Assembly (NCBI GenBank): GCA_030645235.1
Contig: JAUSMV010000030.1
Coordinates: forward strand, 186,001-250,000
Source: Parvibaculum sp.
GTDB lineage: Bacteria; Pseudomonadota; Alphaproteobacteria; Parvibaculales; Parvibaculaceae
Direction: 5' to 3'
Length of the DNA stretch: 64,000 bases
The stretch's first letter is position 1. Each line of letters starts with the position of its first letter. The notes beneath the pieces were generated by a model, which saw only the letters and a list, made by a program, of their open reading frames with translations, was not told the DNA's origin and did not search any database. Below, piece after piece: positions 36,992 through 45,813 of this stretch. The translations under genes were made by a program, and so were the position numbers.

Positions 36992-37513
36992 TCAAACCGC
37001 GTCGCAAGACCAGATGGGGCCGGTCCAGTGGATGCCATCGCCCTCTTTGCGCGTGAGGCCAGACACATTGGAAGCTGACGCCAAAGCGCGGGGCCAGAAG
37101 GCCTGGGCGGCGTGATTGCGGGCCATGACGGCGAACTCCCAGTGCCCCGGATAGGCTTTCAGGATTTGGCATAAGGCCTCACCTGCGATGCCGGAACGGC
37201 GGAATTTTCGGGCGACGTAGAACTCGCCCATGTTGTGCTCGACCGTGCCACCGAAATGGGAATGAGTGTTGAGCAACGCGAAGCCTGCGGGTTTGCTGCC
37301 AACAAGGATGATAAGTGCCACGCGGTCAGGCTCGCTCCAGTATTCATCGAAATGAGGCATGGGACCGAAGGTGCCGTCGGCTTCAAAGTCGAAGTCATCG
37401 GGCGGCACGGGATGCATGTCGGAAAAGTCGTAGATGTAGAATTGCGCCATACCCGCGAGCATCGGTTTTTCGGCAAGCGTTGCGATGCGGATGCTGACTT
37501 CACTCTCCATCAT
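36992..37513 (-). CDS. GNAT family N-acetyltransferase
   Basis: 173 residues from ATG 37513. SIRIATLAEKPMLAGMAQFYIYDFSD at the N-terminus; acetyl-CoA loop RKFRRSGIAGEAL near 115 and NHAAQAFWPRAL near 142 are diagnostic of GNAT. GGAGCGGGG lies just upstream. The frame continues to 37624 but that would place DnaA-box sequences within the gene and has no homology support. Resembles acetyltransferases with unknown small-molecule substrates. Divergent from dnaB. Confidence 0.83.
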   Translation of the reverse strand: MMESEVSIRIATLAEKPMLAGMAQFYIYDFSDMHPVPPDDFDFEADGTFGPMPHFDEYWSEPDRVALIILVGSKPAGFALLNTHSHFGGTVEHNMGEFYVARKFRRSGIAGEALCQILKAYPGHWEFAVMARNHAAQAFWPRALASASNVSGLTRKEGDGIHWTGPIWSCDAV

Positions 37514-37583
37514 CCCCGCTCCCGCCGATTGCCTGTCTTTTGAATGCCTGAAGCCGCGCTCGCGAATCGGTTTAATATCTTCA

Positions 37584-37592
37584 TTATCCACA
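37584..37592 (+). promoter_or_regulatory. DnaA box 1 (perfect consensus)
   Basis: TTATCCACA, exactly the consensus R-type DnaA box, 149 bp ahead of the dnaB start in the GNAT/dnaB intergenic region. Confidence 0.7.
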
Positions 37593-37659
37593 TGAGATTC
37601 GCGATCAAATTCGTTTCTATGCAATGCGTTAGCGACCGAATCTGAGAGTTATTCGAACC

Positions 37660-37668
37660 TGTGGAAAA
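37660..37668 (-). promoter_or_regulatory. DnaA box 2
   Basis: TGTGGAAAA, the complement of TTTTCCACA, which fits TTWTNCACA. It is inverted relative to box 1, with 67 bases between, and 72 bp ahead of the dnaB start. Confidence 0.5.
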
Positions 37669-37740
37669 GTAAGCTGTAGACTCAAAATTTCGGAACGAGT
37701 TATCGCTATTCATTGTTGCGTCTTCGCGTAAAAACACATC

Positions 37741-39240
37741 ATGGAAAACATTTCTTCGGCCTTTGCCACACTACCGGACGACGAGACGACATCAAACTAT
37801 CGCGTTGCCCCTCATAACATTGAGGCCGAGCAGGCGCTGATCGGTGCTGTGCTTATCAACAATGAGGCCTATGACCGGCTGTCGAGTTTTCTGGAGCCGC
37901 GCCATTTCTTTGATCCGCTGCATGGTCGCATCTATGAGGCGTCTGCCAAGCTCATCACCGGCGGGCATCTGGCCTCACCTGTGACGCTCAAGAATTTCTT
38001 TGAACGCGACGAAGCTCTGTCTGAAATCGGCGGGCCGCAATATCTCGCGCGTCTTGCCGGTGCGGCGACCACCATCATCAATGTCGAGGCCTATGGCCGC
38101 ACGATTTACGATCTGTCGATCCGCCGCGAGCTGATCCAGGTCGGCACGGACATGCATTCGCGCGCCTATGACGCGCCGATTGACGATACACCCGCTGCCC
38201 AGATTCTTGATGCCGAACAGGCGCTCTATCAACTGGCCGAAAGCGGCAAATATGAAGGCGGGTTTCAGAATTTTTACGAGTCGCTCAAAGGCGCCATCGA
38301 TATGGCGGCAGCGGCCTATGAACGCGACGGGGGGCTGTCCGGCATTTCGTCGGGCCTGCGCGATCTCGATCACAAGATGGGCGGCTTGCAGCCTTCCGAT
38401 CTGATCATCCTTGCCGGTCGCCCCTCGATGGGCAAAACGGCACTGGCCACCAATATCGCGTTCAATGCAGCGAAAGCCTACAAGGCCGAACACCTGACGG
38501 ACGGCACGGTGAAAGTGAATGACGGTGCGATTGTCGGTTTCTTCTCACTCGAAATGTCCGCCGAACAGCTCGCCACGCGTCTGCTGGCCGAACAATCCGG
38601 CGTACCGTCGGAGCGCATCCGGCGCGGCAATATTCATGAGGATGAATTTCACCGCCTCGTTGATGCCTCACGCGATCTGCAATCGATCCCGCTTTACATC
38701 GACGATACGGGCGGGTTGAGCATTGCGACACTCGCGGCGCGGGCGCGCCGGTTGAAGCGTCAGCGCGGGCTTGGTCTGCTGGTCATCGACTATTTGCAGC
38801 TTCTATCCGGCTCCGGCAAATCGGGTGAAAACCGTGTGCAGGAAATCACGCAGATCACGACGGGTCTGAAGGCCCTTGCCAAAGAACTCAACGTGCCGAT
38901 CCTCGCACTATCGCAGCTGTCGCGTCAGGTCGAAGCGCGCGACGACAAGCGGCCGCAGCTTTCAGATTTGCGTGAATCGGGTTCGATTGAACAGGACGCC
39001 GACGTGGTGATGTTTGTGTTTCGCGAGGAATATTACCTCCAGCGCAAAGAGCCCCGCGAAGGCACGCCGGAGCATCTGACATGGCAGGCTGAAATGGAGC
39101 AGCTTTACGGTCTCGCCGAAGTCATTATCGGCAAGCAACGCCATGGTCCGACCGGCACCGTACGCCTGCAATTCCAGGCCGATGTCACGCGCTTCAGCGA
39201 CCATGCGCAGGGCGATGTTCATGTCGAGGACCGGTACTAA
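37741..39240 (+). CDS. dnaB: Replicative DNA helicase DnaB
   Basis: Hexameric 5'-3' helicase of the replisome. 499 residues. N-terminal domain starts at HNIEAEQALIGAVLINNEAYDRL near 22. C-terminal RecA-like domain: Walker A LAGRPSMGKTALATN near 223, FSLEMSAEQLATRLLAEQ near 265, Walker B LLVIDYLQLL near 345, and SQLSRQVEARDDKRPQLSDLRESG near 390. C-terminal KQRHGPTGTV is canonical. No intein. The upstream region carries DnaA boxes and GANTC sites, which points to control by DnaA and methylation state. Confidence 0.98.
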   Translation: MENISSAFATLPDDETTSNYRVAPHNIEAEQALIGAVLINNEAYDRLSSFLEPRHFFDPLHGRIYEASAKLITGGHLASPVTLKNFFERDEALSEIGGPQYLARLAGAATTIINVEAYGRTIYDLSIRRELIQVGTDMHSRAYDAPIDDTPAAQILDAEQALYQLAESGKYEGGFQNFYESLKGAIDMAAAAYERDGGLSGISSGLRDLDHKMGGLQPSDLIILAGRPSMGKTALATNIAFNAAKAYKAEHLTDGTVKVNDGAIVGFFSLEMSAEQLATRLLAEQSGVPSERIRRGNIHEDEFHRLVDASRDLQSIPLYIDDTGGLSIATLAARARRLKRQRGLGLLVIDYLQLLSGSGKSGENRVQEITQITTGLKALAKELNVPILALSQLSRQVEARDDKRPQLSDLRESGSIEQDADVVMFVFREEYYLQRKEPREGTPEHLTWQAEMEQLYGLAEVIIGKQRHGPTGTVRLQFQADVTRFSDHAQGDVHVEDRY

Positions 39241-39336
39241 AGAAGCCACATTTCGGAGTGACTTTTAGCGGGCTTTGTTCACCATCTTGCGCCATTATCG
39301 GGGCCAAGTGACCTGTTGGATTTGCCTCGTTTGACC

Positions 39337-40488
39337 ATGACCGTTTTCCCGCCTTTGGCCTCTGCCGACCTTGCCGCCCATGATGCATTGCTAACCATCG
39401 ATCTTGATGCGCTGGCGGTGAATTACGGGCGCTACCGGGCGCTTGCCGTGGGCGCGGATGTGGCGGGCGTTGTCAAAGCCAATGCCTATGGGCTGGGGCT
39501 TGCCCCTGTCGCCCGCGCGCTAGCAAGAGAAGGCTGCAGGACATTCTTTGTCGCCAATGTGCATGAAGGCGAAAAACTCCGCGCGGCTTTGCCCGGTACG
39601 ACGATCTACACGCTCAATGGTTTGACCGAAGAGGCCGCAAAGATTTGCGCAAGGTTCGACCTGCGCCCCTGTCTCGGTTCGCTGCGTGATGTTGACATTC
39701 TCGCGCACCTTGCAAAGTCGCTTAGCCGCACTCTGCCCGCTGCCCTGCATTTTGATACGGGGCTCAGCCGCCTCGGCTTTGATCGCACTGAAACCGCAAA
39801 ACTCATTGCAGACAAAACACTTCTCAACGGCATCGACGTGTCGCTCGTGATGAGCCATCTCGCACGTTCGGATGAACCCGATGAAGCACTCAACGGATTG
39901 CAGCTTTCACGCTTCAAGGCGATCCGCGCGGCTTTCCCTGATGTGCCTGCGAGCCTTGCCAATTCGGCCGGTGTCCTGCTCGCACGCGACTATGCGTTTG
40001 ATCTCGTGCGGCCGGGCTTTGCCATTTATGGCGGCACGCCGGTTGACGGACGGGTAAGCCCTGTTCTGCCTGTCCTCAAGGCTGAAGCGCGCGTGCTCCA
40101 CATCCGCGATATCGAGGCCGGCGACAGCGCGGGCTATAATTCCACATGGACGGCCAAAGCCCCTGCCCGCCTCGCCATACTCGCCGTGGGCTATGCTGAC
40201 GGCTATCCGCGCGTCTTAAGCTCCGACAAGAATGCGGGCCGCGTCTGGCTTGGCGGACACTATGCGCCGGTCGCGGGCCGCGTCTCAATGGACCTCCTCA
40301 TCGTCGATGTGAGCCATATTCCGGTGGGGGCGTTCCAATGCGGCGACATGGCCGAACTCATCGGACCGCATGTGACGCTTGATGAGATGGCCGCGAAGGC
40401 TAAAACCAACGGATATGAGGTTCTCACGCGACTGGGAGAACGCTACAAGCGGCATTACACTGGCAAAGCGGCGACCGCAGAATCATAA
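39337..40488 (+). CDS. alr: Alanine racemase
   Basis: PLP enzyme making D-alanine for peptidoglycan. 383 residues from ATG 39337; an in-frame TTG lies at 39316. The PLP lysine is in VAGVVKANAYGLGL near 43. The second catalytic residue, Tyr, is in DSAGYNSTWTA near 262. RLGFD near 148 and AVGYADGYPR are also conserved. Follows dnaB by 96 bp and precedes mlaE by 10 bp. Confidence 0.95.
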   Translation: MTVFPPLASADLAAHDALLTIDLDALAVNYGRYRALAVGADVAGVVKANAYGLGLAPVARALAREGCRTFFVANVHEGEKLRAALPGTTIYTLNGLTEEAAKICARFDLRPCLGSLRDVDILAHLAKSLSRTLPAALHFDTGLSRLGFDRTETAKLIADKTLLNGIDVSLVMSHLARSDEPDEALNGLQLSRFKAIRAAFPDVPASLANSAGVLLARDYAFDLVRPGFAIYGGTPVDGRVSPVLPVLKAEARVLHIRDIEAGDSAGYNSTWTAKAPARLAILAVGYADGYPRVLSSDKNAGRVWLGGHYAPVAGRVSMDLLIVDVSHIPVGAFQCGDMAELIGPHVTLDEMAAKAKTNGYEVLTRLGERYKRHYTGKAATAES

Positions 40489-40498
40489 GGGAGCGATC

Positions 40499-41272
40499 TT
40501 GAATTTCCTAGCAATCATCGGACGGGTGGTCCTCGCCCTGTTTGCCGAAATCGGGCGGCTCTCATTGTTTACATGGGGCGCGGTCAGTCACATTTTCCGT
40601 CCGCCCTTTTTCTGGCGTCTGCTGTTTCAGCAGATGATGCGGATCGGTTATTTCTCGCTGCCGGTTGTGGCCCTCACCGCCTTCTTTACCGGCGGCGCGC
40701 TGGCGCTGCAAATTTACTATGGCGGCAACAATATCAATTCGGAATCCATTGTCTCTACCATCGTGGCACTTGGCATCACCCGTGAACTTGGTCCCGTGCT
40801 GGGCGGGTTGATGGTTGCCGGTCGTGTGGCTGCCGCCATCGCCGCCGAGCTTGGCACGATGCGCGTCACTGAACAGATCGATGCACTGACCACGCTGTCC
40901 ACTAACCCGATTAAATATCTCGTCGTGCCGCGCCTCGTTGCCGCCGTCATCACACTACCGATCCTCGTTCTCATTGCCGACATTATCGGTGTCATGGGCG
41001 GCTTCGTCGCGGGTACCGCAAGCCTCAATTTCAATCCCGGCGTTTACATCAATACGACGGTGAATTTCCTCAAGGCGGACGACGTGACCTCCGGCCTCAT
41101 CAAGGCGGGTGTATTCGGTTTCATCATCGCGCTGATGGGTTGCTTCCACGGCTTCCATTCCAAGGGTGGCGCACAAGGCGTTGGCCGCGCGACGACCAAT
41201 GCGGTGGTGAGCGCTTCTGTTCTCATTCTGGCGTCAAACTATGTGATGACGTCGCTCCTGTTTGCGAAGTGA
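40499..41272 (+). CDS. mlaE: MlaE-type lipid asymmetry ABC permease
   Basis: Permease of the Mla system that moves phospholipids between the membranes. Start is TTG 40499 with AGGGAG upstream; a longer in-frame extension lies inside alr and was rejected. 257 residues with an amphipathic N-terminus and five or six helices. Family motifs: PVVALTAFFTGGALALQIYYGG near 58, ELGPVLGGLMVAGRVAAAIAAELG near 96, and VIGVMGGFVAG-like in the middle. mlaF follows by 10 bp. mlaD and other Mla parts are not in the window. Confidence 0.9.
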   Translation: MNFLAIIGRVVLALFAEIGRLSLFTWGAVSHIFRPPFFWRLLFQQMMRIGYFSLPVVALTAFFTGGALALQIYYGGNNINSESIVSTIVALGITRELGPVLGGLMVAGRVAAAIAAELGTMRVTEQIDALTTLSTNPIKYLVVPRLVAAVITLPILVLIADIIGVMGGFVAGTASLNFNPGVYINTTVNFLKADDVTSGLIKAGVFGFIIALMGCFHGFHSKGGAQGVGRATTNAVVSASVLILASNYVMTSLLFAK

Positions 41273-41282
41273 GGGCAAAGAC

Positions 41283-42059
41283 ATGACCGATACGCCCAAG
41301 ATTGAACTTCGCAATGTCAGCAAACGCTTTGGCTCCAAAGTGGTGCTCGACAATCTCTCGCTCACCGTGCAACCGGGAAAATCGCTGATCGTGATCGGCG
41401 GCTCCGGTTCCGGAAAATCTGTGATGCTGAAATGCATTCTCGGAATCATACGTCCCGACAAAGGCGAAATCTTTGTCGATGGTAAAAATGTGCTGAAAAT
41501 GGGATCAGGCGAGCGCGAAGAAACTTTGCGCAAATTCGGCATGTTGTTTCAGGGCGGTGCCTTGTTCGACAGTCTGAGCGTTTGGGAGAATGTTGCCTTC
41601 GGCCTTATTCAGGGTCGTAAGATGAAGCGGATCAAGGCCAAAGACATAGCAATTGAAAAACTTGCAAAAGTCGGTCTCGGCGCGGAAGTCGGCGCGCTTT
41701 ACCCTGCCGAACTTTCGGGTGGCATGCAAAAACGTGTAGGCCTTGCGCGCGCCATTGCGGCTGATCCTGAAATCATCTTTTTCGATGAGCCGACAACGGG
41801 CCTTGATCCGATCATGGCCGACGTCATCAACAATCTGATTATTGCGAGTGTGAAAGAGCTTGGCGCCACGACACTTTCGATCACGCATGACATGATGAGC
41901 GCGCGCAAGATCTCAGATGAATTGGCGATGATTTATAAAGGCAAAATCATCTGGAAGGGCCCGCATGACAAGATTGACCATAGCGGTAATGATTATGTGG
42001 ATCAGTTCATCAACGGGCGCGCCGAAGGTCCGATCAAAATGGAAATTCTGAAACCCTGA
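41283..42059 (+). CDS. mlaF: MlaF-type ABC transporter ATP-binding protein
   Basis: ATPase partner of MlaE. 258 residues from ATG 41283. Walker A GGSGSGKSVMLK near 40, Q-loop FGMLFQGGALFDSLSV near 88, signature LSGGMQKRVGLARAIA near 144, Walker B IIFFDEPTTGLDPI near 165, and the switch His in SITHDM. The GGMQKR signature is typical of Mla ATPases. Its TGA shares one base with the radA ATG. Confidence 0.93.
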   Translation: MTDTPKIELRNVSKRFGSKVVLDNLSLTVQPGKSLIVIGGSGSGKSVMLKCILGIIRPDKGEIFVDGKNVLKMGSGEREETLRKFGMLFQGGALFDSLSVWENVAFGLIQGRKMKRIKAKDIAIEKLAKVGLGAEVGALYPAELSGGMQKRVGLARAIAADPEIIFFDEPTTGLDPIMADVINNLIIASVKELGATTLSITHDMMSARKISDELAMIYKGKIIWKGPHDKIDHSGNDYVDQFINGRAEGPIKMEILKP

Positions 42060-43477
42060 TGGCACGCCAGAGCAAATCATTCACCTGTCAATCCTGCGGT
42101 GCCGTCACGTCGCGCTGGGCTGGACGTTGCGAGAGTTGCGGTGAGTGGAACACGATCACGGAAGAAGCCGGTGAAAGCTCAGGCGTTGCCGGCGGGCCCC
42201 TAACGCTTGTGGGCAAGACCAAAGGCCGCAATATTCAACTTGTAGCGATGGCGGGTGAGACGGCAGAGCCGCCGCGTCTCATCACGGGCGTTGCTGAGTT
42301 TGACCGCGTGTGCGGCGGCGGTCTCGTGCCGGGATCGGCTGTGCTCATCGGCGGCGATCCGGGTATCGGCAAATCGACATTGCTGTTGCAGGCCATGGCA
42401 GCCTTGAGCCGACGCGGGCAATCGGTGGTCTATATCTCCGGCGAAGAAGCAATTGCGCAAGTGCGGATGCGGGCGAAACGCCTGGGCCTTGCTGATGCAC
42501 CTGTGCAGCTTGGCGCAGAGACAAATCTCAAAGACATTATCGCGACGCTCGAAAGCGGTACACCGCCTGCGGCTGTTGTCATCGACTCCATTCAGACGAT
42601 GTGGACGGAGGCGCTCGAAAGTGCGCCGGGCACGGTGACGCAAGTGCGCGCGACCGCGCAGGATCTCGTGCGCTTTGCCAAGCGGCGTGGCACGGCGGTG
42701 ATCCTTGTCGGGCATGTGACAAAAGACGGGCAGATCGCCGGTCCGCGCGTTGTTGAACATATGGTCGATGCGGTTATTTATTTTGAAGGCGAGCGCGGGC
42801 ATCAGTTCCGCATTTTGCGCGCGGTGAAAAACCGTTTCGGGCCGGCCAATGAAATCGGCGTCTTCGAGATGGGCGAACTCGGATTGCAGGAAGTGCCGAA
42901 CCCGTCGGCGCTGTTTCTCGGCGAGCGCGATGGTGACAGCAACGGCTCGGCGGTCTTTGCAGGCATTGAAGGCACGCGGCCAGTGCTTGTTGAAATTCAG
43001 GCGCTCGTCGCCCAAAGCACACTCGGCACGCCACGTCGCGCCGTGGTGGGCTGGGACTCAGGTCGCCTGTCGATGGTGCTTGCCGTGCTCGATGCGCGCT
43101 GCGGGCTGTCGCTTGGCGGGCAGGACACCTATCTCAATGTCGCGGGCGGTTTACGAATCAATGAACCGGCTGCCGACCTTGCCGTGGCGGGGGCTTTGGT
43201 CTCATCGATCACAGGTGTTCCGCTCCCTGCCGATTGCGTGATCTTCGGCGAAATCAGCCTTTCCGGCGCGATCCGGCCTGTGAGCCAGACCGAGGCGCGG
43301 CTAAAAGAGGCCGAAAAGCTCGGCTTCAAACGGGCGATTTTGCCTGCTTTTGCGGCGCGCCAGCGGCCTTCGACCGGGCTCGAGCTGATTGAGATTTCCG
43401 ATCTGGCCGGTCTCGTGGCAAAATTGGCGGCGGGGGCGAAGCCGCGCATCCGTACCGTCTCTGAGGACGAGATGTGA
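42059..43477 (+). CDS. radA: DNA repair protein RadA
   Basis: RecA-like branch-migration helicase for recombination intermediates (Sms). 472 residues. N-terminal C4 zinc finger FTCQSCGAVTSRWAGRCESC near 7-26; Walker A GGDPGIGKSTLLLQ near 97; the KNRFG motif in AVKNRFGPANEIGVF near 258; and a C-terminal Lon-like domain. Usual length. Starts on the last base of mlaF and is followed by cvpA after 24 bp. Confidence 0.96.
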   Translation: MARQSKSFTCQSCGAVTSRWAGRCESCGEWNTITEEAGESSGVAGGPLTLVGKTKGRNIQLVAMAGETAEPPRLITGVAEFDRVCGGGLVPGSAVLIGGDPGIGKSTLLLQAMAALSRRGQSVVYISGEEAIAQVRMRAKRLGLADAPVQLGAETNLKDIIATLESGTPPAAVVIDSIQTMWTEALESAPGTVTQVRATAQDLVRFAKRRGTAVILVGHVTKDGQIAGPRVVEHMVDAVIYFEGERGHQFRILRAVKNRFGPANEIGVFEMGELGLQEVPNPSALFLGERDGDSNGSAVFAGIEGTRPVLVEIQALVAQSTLGTPRRAVVGWDSGRLSMVLAVLDARCGLSLGGQDTYLNVAGGLRINEPAADLAVAGALVSSITGVPLPADCVIFGEISLSGAIRPVSQTEARLKEAEKLGFKRAILPAFAARQRPSTGLELIEISDLAGLVAKLAAGAKPRIRTVSEDEM

Positions 43478-43501
43478 TGGCTTCGATCAAGGAGATACAA
43501 A

Positions 43502-44182
43502 TTGACGCTCTTTGACGGCATCGTCATAGCGGTACTGGTGATTTCAGGCGGGCTCGCTTTCTTGCGGGGCTTCATCAACGAGGTCTTGTCGATTCTCGCC
43601 TGGGTCATCGGCGCGGTCGCTGCGATCACGCTATCGCGCTTCGTCACGCCCATGTTCCAGGAGTTCCTCGCGCCTGATTGGCTGGCGTCCGTCGTCGCCG
43701 CCGTGTCGGTCTTTGTGCTCGCCTATTTTGTCGCCACGATGTTTACGGTGCGCTGGGCCGGCAATCTGCTCGATATATTTGAGCAGGCTGAAACGATGGA
43801 CCGGACGCTGGGTCTCGTCTTTGGGCTGCTGCGCGGGCTTCTGATCGTCACCATCGCCTATCTCTTTTTCGCATGGCTGGTGCCGCTGCCGTCCGAACAG
43901 CCCGACTGGATTCGCAATGCCAAATTGCGCCCGCTGGTCGAAAAATCTGCAGCCACGCTCTTTTCACTGGCACCGAGCGAGAGTGGCGTTAAGCCACGCA
44001 CGGAGCGTGAACCCTTGATTTACCAAGAAAAGCGCCCCACATCCGAGGCGCCTGCGGCTAAACCGCCCGCATCACCCCCAACCGATTCACGAGACAATTC
44101 GGGCGCTGACACGGACAAAGCGCCAAGCTATAACTCCTCCGAACGCAAAGGGCTCGATCGCTTGTTTGAAAGCGCCGAGTGA
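43502..44182 (+). CDS. cvpA: CvpA family membrane protein
   Basis: 226 residues from TTG 43502, preceded by AAGGAG 8 bases upstream. Four hydrophobic segments cover residues 5-150 (VIAVLVISGGLAFLRGFINE, WVIGAVAAITLSRF, VVAAVSVFVLAYFVATMF, GLLRGLLIVTIAYLFFAW). The tail is hydrophilic and Pro/Ser/Asp-rich. CvpA is needed for colicin V production in E. coli; the general role is not settled. Located ahead of purF, as in E. coli and Alphaproteobacteria. Confidence 0.92.
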   Translation: MTLFDGIVIAVLVISGGLAFLRGFINEVLSILAWVIGAVAAITLSRFVTPMFQEFLAPDWLASVVAAVSVFVLAYFVATMFTVRWAGNLLDIFEQAETMDRTLGLVFGLLRGLLIVTIAYLFFAWLVPLPSEQPDWIRNAKLRPLVEKSAATLFSLAPSESGVKPRTEREPLIYQEKRPTSEAPAAKPPASPPTDSRDNSGADTDKAPSYNSSERKGLDRLFESAE

Positions 44183-44216
44183 GCGGTTCGTCGGAACGTA
44201 ACTTTCCATTCGGAGC

Positions 44217-45803
44217 ATGGCCCTGATCGGAGCACGTCGTATGCAGAATCAGTTGTCTTTCCCTCTTCTCGATGAAGCGTCGGACAGGGACGTCAGCAGC
44301 TCCGCCTCCTACGGTCTCGACCCTGCCGCCACCCAAGCCGCTCTCCCCTCCCGCGACGATGACGACCTCTATGCCGATACGCTGCGCGAAGAATGCGGCG
44401 TGTTTGGTGTGTTCGGTCATCCGGACGCGGCGGCGCTCACCGCCCTCGGTCTCCACGCCCTCCAGCATCGCGGACAGGAAGCGGCGGGCATTGTCAGCTT
44501 CGACGATGCCACGTTCCATTCGGAGCGCCGCATGGGTCACGTCGGTGATCATTTCTCCAGCGGCAAAGTGATGGAGCGCCTCAAGGGCGACCTCTGCGTC
44601 GGCCATGTGCGCTACTCGACCACGGGCGAAACGATCCTACGCAACGTACAGCCGCTCTTTGCTGAACTCTGGGGCGGCGGCATTGCCATCGCGCATAACG
44701 GCAATCTCACCAATGCCATGACAATCCGCAACGAACTCGTTCGCGCCGGTTCGATCTTCCAGTCCACATCGGACACTGAAACCATTCTCCAACTCATCGC
44801 GCGCTCACGCGCACCGCGCATCATGGACCGCTTCGTTGAAGCGCTTGGCCAGATCGAAGGCGCTTACGCGCTGGTCGCCATGACACCGAAAAAACTGATC
44901 GGTGCGCGCGACCCGCTTGGCATTCGCCCGCTCATTCTCGGCACACTCAACGGCGCGCCGATCCTCTGCTCAGAAACCGTCGCGCTTGATATTATCGGCG
45001 CAGAGTTTGTGCGCGAAATCGAACCCGGCGAAATCGTCATCTGCACGCGCGAAGGCATTGAGTCACTCCGCCCCTTCCCGCCGCAGCATCCGCGCCCCTG
45101 CGTGTTTGAGTATATTTATTTCGCGCGTCCCGACAGCATTGTCGGTGGTCGCTCAGTTTACAATGTGCGCAAGTCGCTCGGTCAGGAACTCGCACGCGAA
45201 AGCGGCGTTGACGCCGACGTTGTGATCCCTGTGCCGGATTCAGGCGTACCTGCCGCTATCGGTTACGCCACAGAGAGCGGCATTCCGTTTGAGCTTGGCA
45301 TCATCCGCAATCATTATGTGGGCCGCACGTTCATTGAACCGACGCAACACATCCGTCAGCTTGGCGTGAAGCTCAAACACAACGCCAATCGCGCCGTTGT
45401 TGAAGGCAAGCGCATCATTCTCATTGATGACTCGATTGTGCGCGGCACGACATCGGTCAAGATCGTGAAAATGATGTATGAGGCCGGTGCCAAAGAAGTG
45501 CATATGCGCATTGCAAGCCCGCCCATCACACATTCCGATTACTATGGCATCGATACGCCGGAGCGCGACGCCCTGCTCGCCGCGCAGTATGACCTCGAAG
45601 GCATGCGCGCCTATATCGGCGTTGACAGTCTTGCCTTCATTACGGTGGACGGGCTTTACCGCGCGATGGGCTACGCCAAGCGCGATAATGTGAATCCGCA
45701 ATTCACCGACCATTGCTTCACGGGCGAATATCCGACGCCCCTCACCGACAGGAACGGCGAACCACGCACGCGACAGTTGTCGCTGCTCGCCGAGATCGCA
45801 TAG
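44217..45803 (+). CDS. purF: Amidophosphoribosyltransferase
   Basis: First committed enzyme of purine synthesis. 528 residues. The N-terminal Ntn glutaminase Cys is in REECGVFGVFGHPDA near 60, after an N-terminal stretch that would be removed as a propeptide in related enzymes. The PRPP motif is IILIDDSIVRGTTSVKIV near 400. A second ATG at 44241 is possible. Ten bases separate it from the downstream SDR. Confidence 0.97.
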   Translation: MALIGARRMQNQLSFPLLDEASDRDVSSSASYGLDPAATQAALPSRDDDDLYADTLREECGVFGVFGHPDAAALTALGLHALQHRGQEAAGIVSFDDATFHSERRMGHVGDHFSSGKVMERLKGDLCVGHVRYSTTGETILRNVQPLFAELWGGGIAIAHNGNLTNAMTIRNELVRAGSIFQSTSDTETILQLIARSRAPRIMDRFVEALGQIEGAYALVAMTPKKLIGARDPLGIRPLILGTLNGAPILCSETVALDIIGAEFVREIEPGEIVICTREGIESLRPFPPQHPRPCVFEYIYFARPDSIVGGRSVYNVRKSLGQELARESGVDADVVIPVPDSGVPAAIGYATESGIPFELGIIRNHYVGRTFIEPTQHIRQLGVKLKHNANRAVVEGKRIILIDDSIVRGTTSVKIVKMMYEAGAKEVHMRIASPPITHSDYYGIDTPERDALLAAQYDLEGMRAYIGVDSLAFITVDGLYRAMGYAKRDNVNPQFTDHCFTGEYPTPLTDRNGEPRTRQLSLLAEIA

Positions 45804-45813
45804 AGTTTAAGTT

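Larger units (their letters stand above)
37564..37683. promoter_or_regulatory. Cluster of four GANTC sites upstream of dnaB
   Basis: GAATC at 37564-37568, GATTC at 37596-37600, GAATC at 37638-37642 and GACTC at 37679-37683. GANTC is the target of the alphaproteobacterial cell-cycle methylase CcrM. Random expectation is about one per 256 bp; here four lie in 120 bp around the two DnaA boxes. Confidence 0.55.

Noticed and set aside
36992-37624. Longer GNAT protein starting at 37624
   Set aside because: The extra 37 residues have no acetyltransferase homology, cover DnaA-box and GANTC sites, and ATG 37513 has a good ribosome-binding site.
40379-41272. mlaE start upstream at 40379
   Set aside because: That would place 40 residues inside alr; TTG 40499 has an AGGGAG site and gives the normal MlaE N-terminus.
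44203-44528. TTCCATTCGGAGC occurring twice around the purF start
   Set aside because: A 13-base match between two sites in 64 kb is expected by chance many times, and no structure accompanies it.
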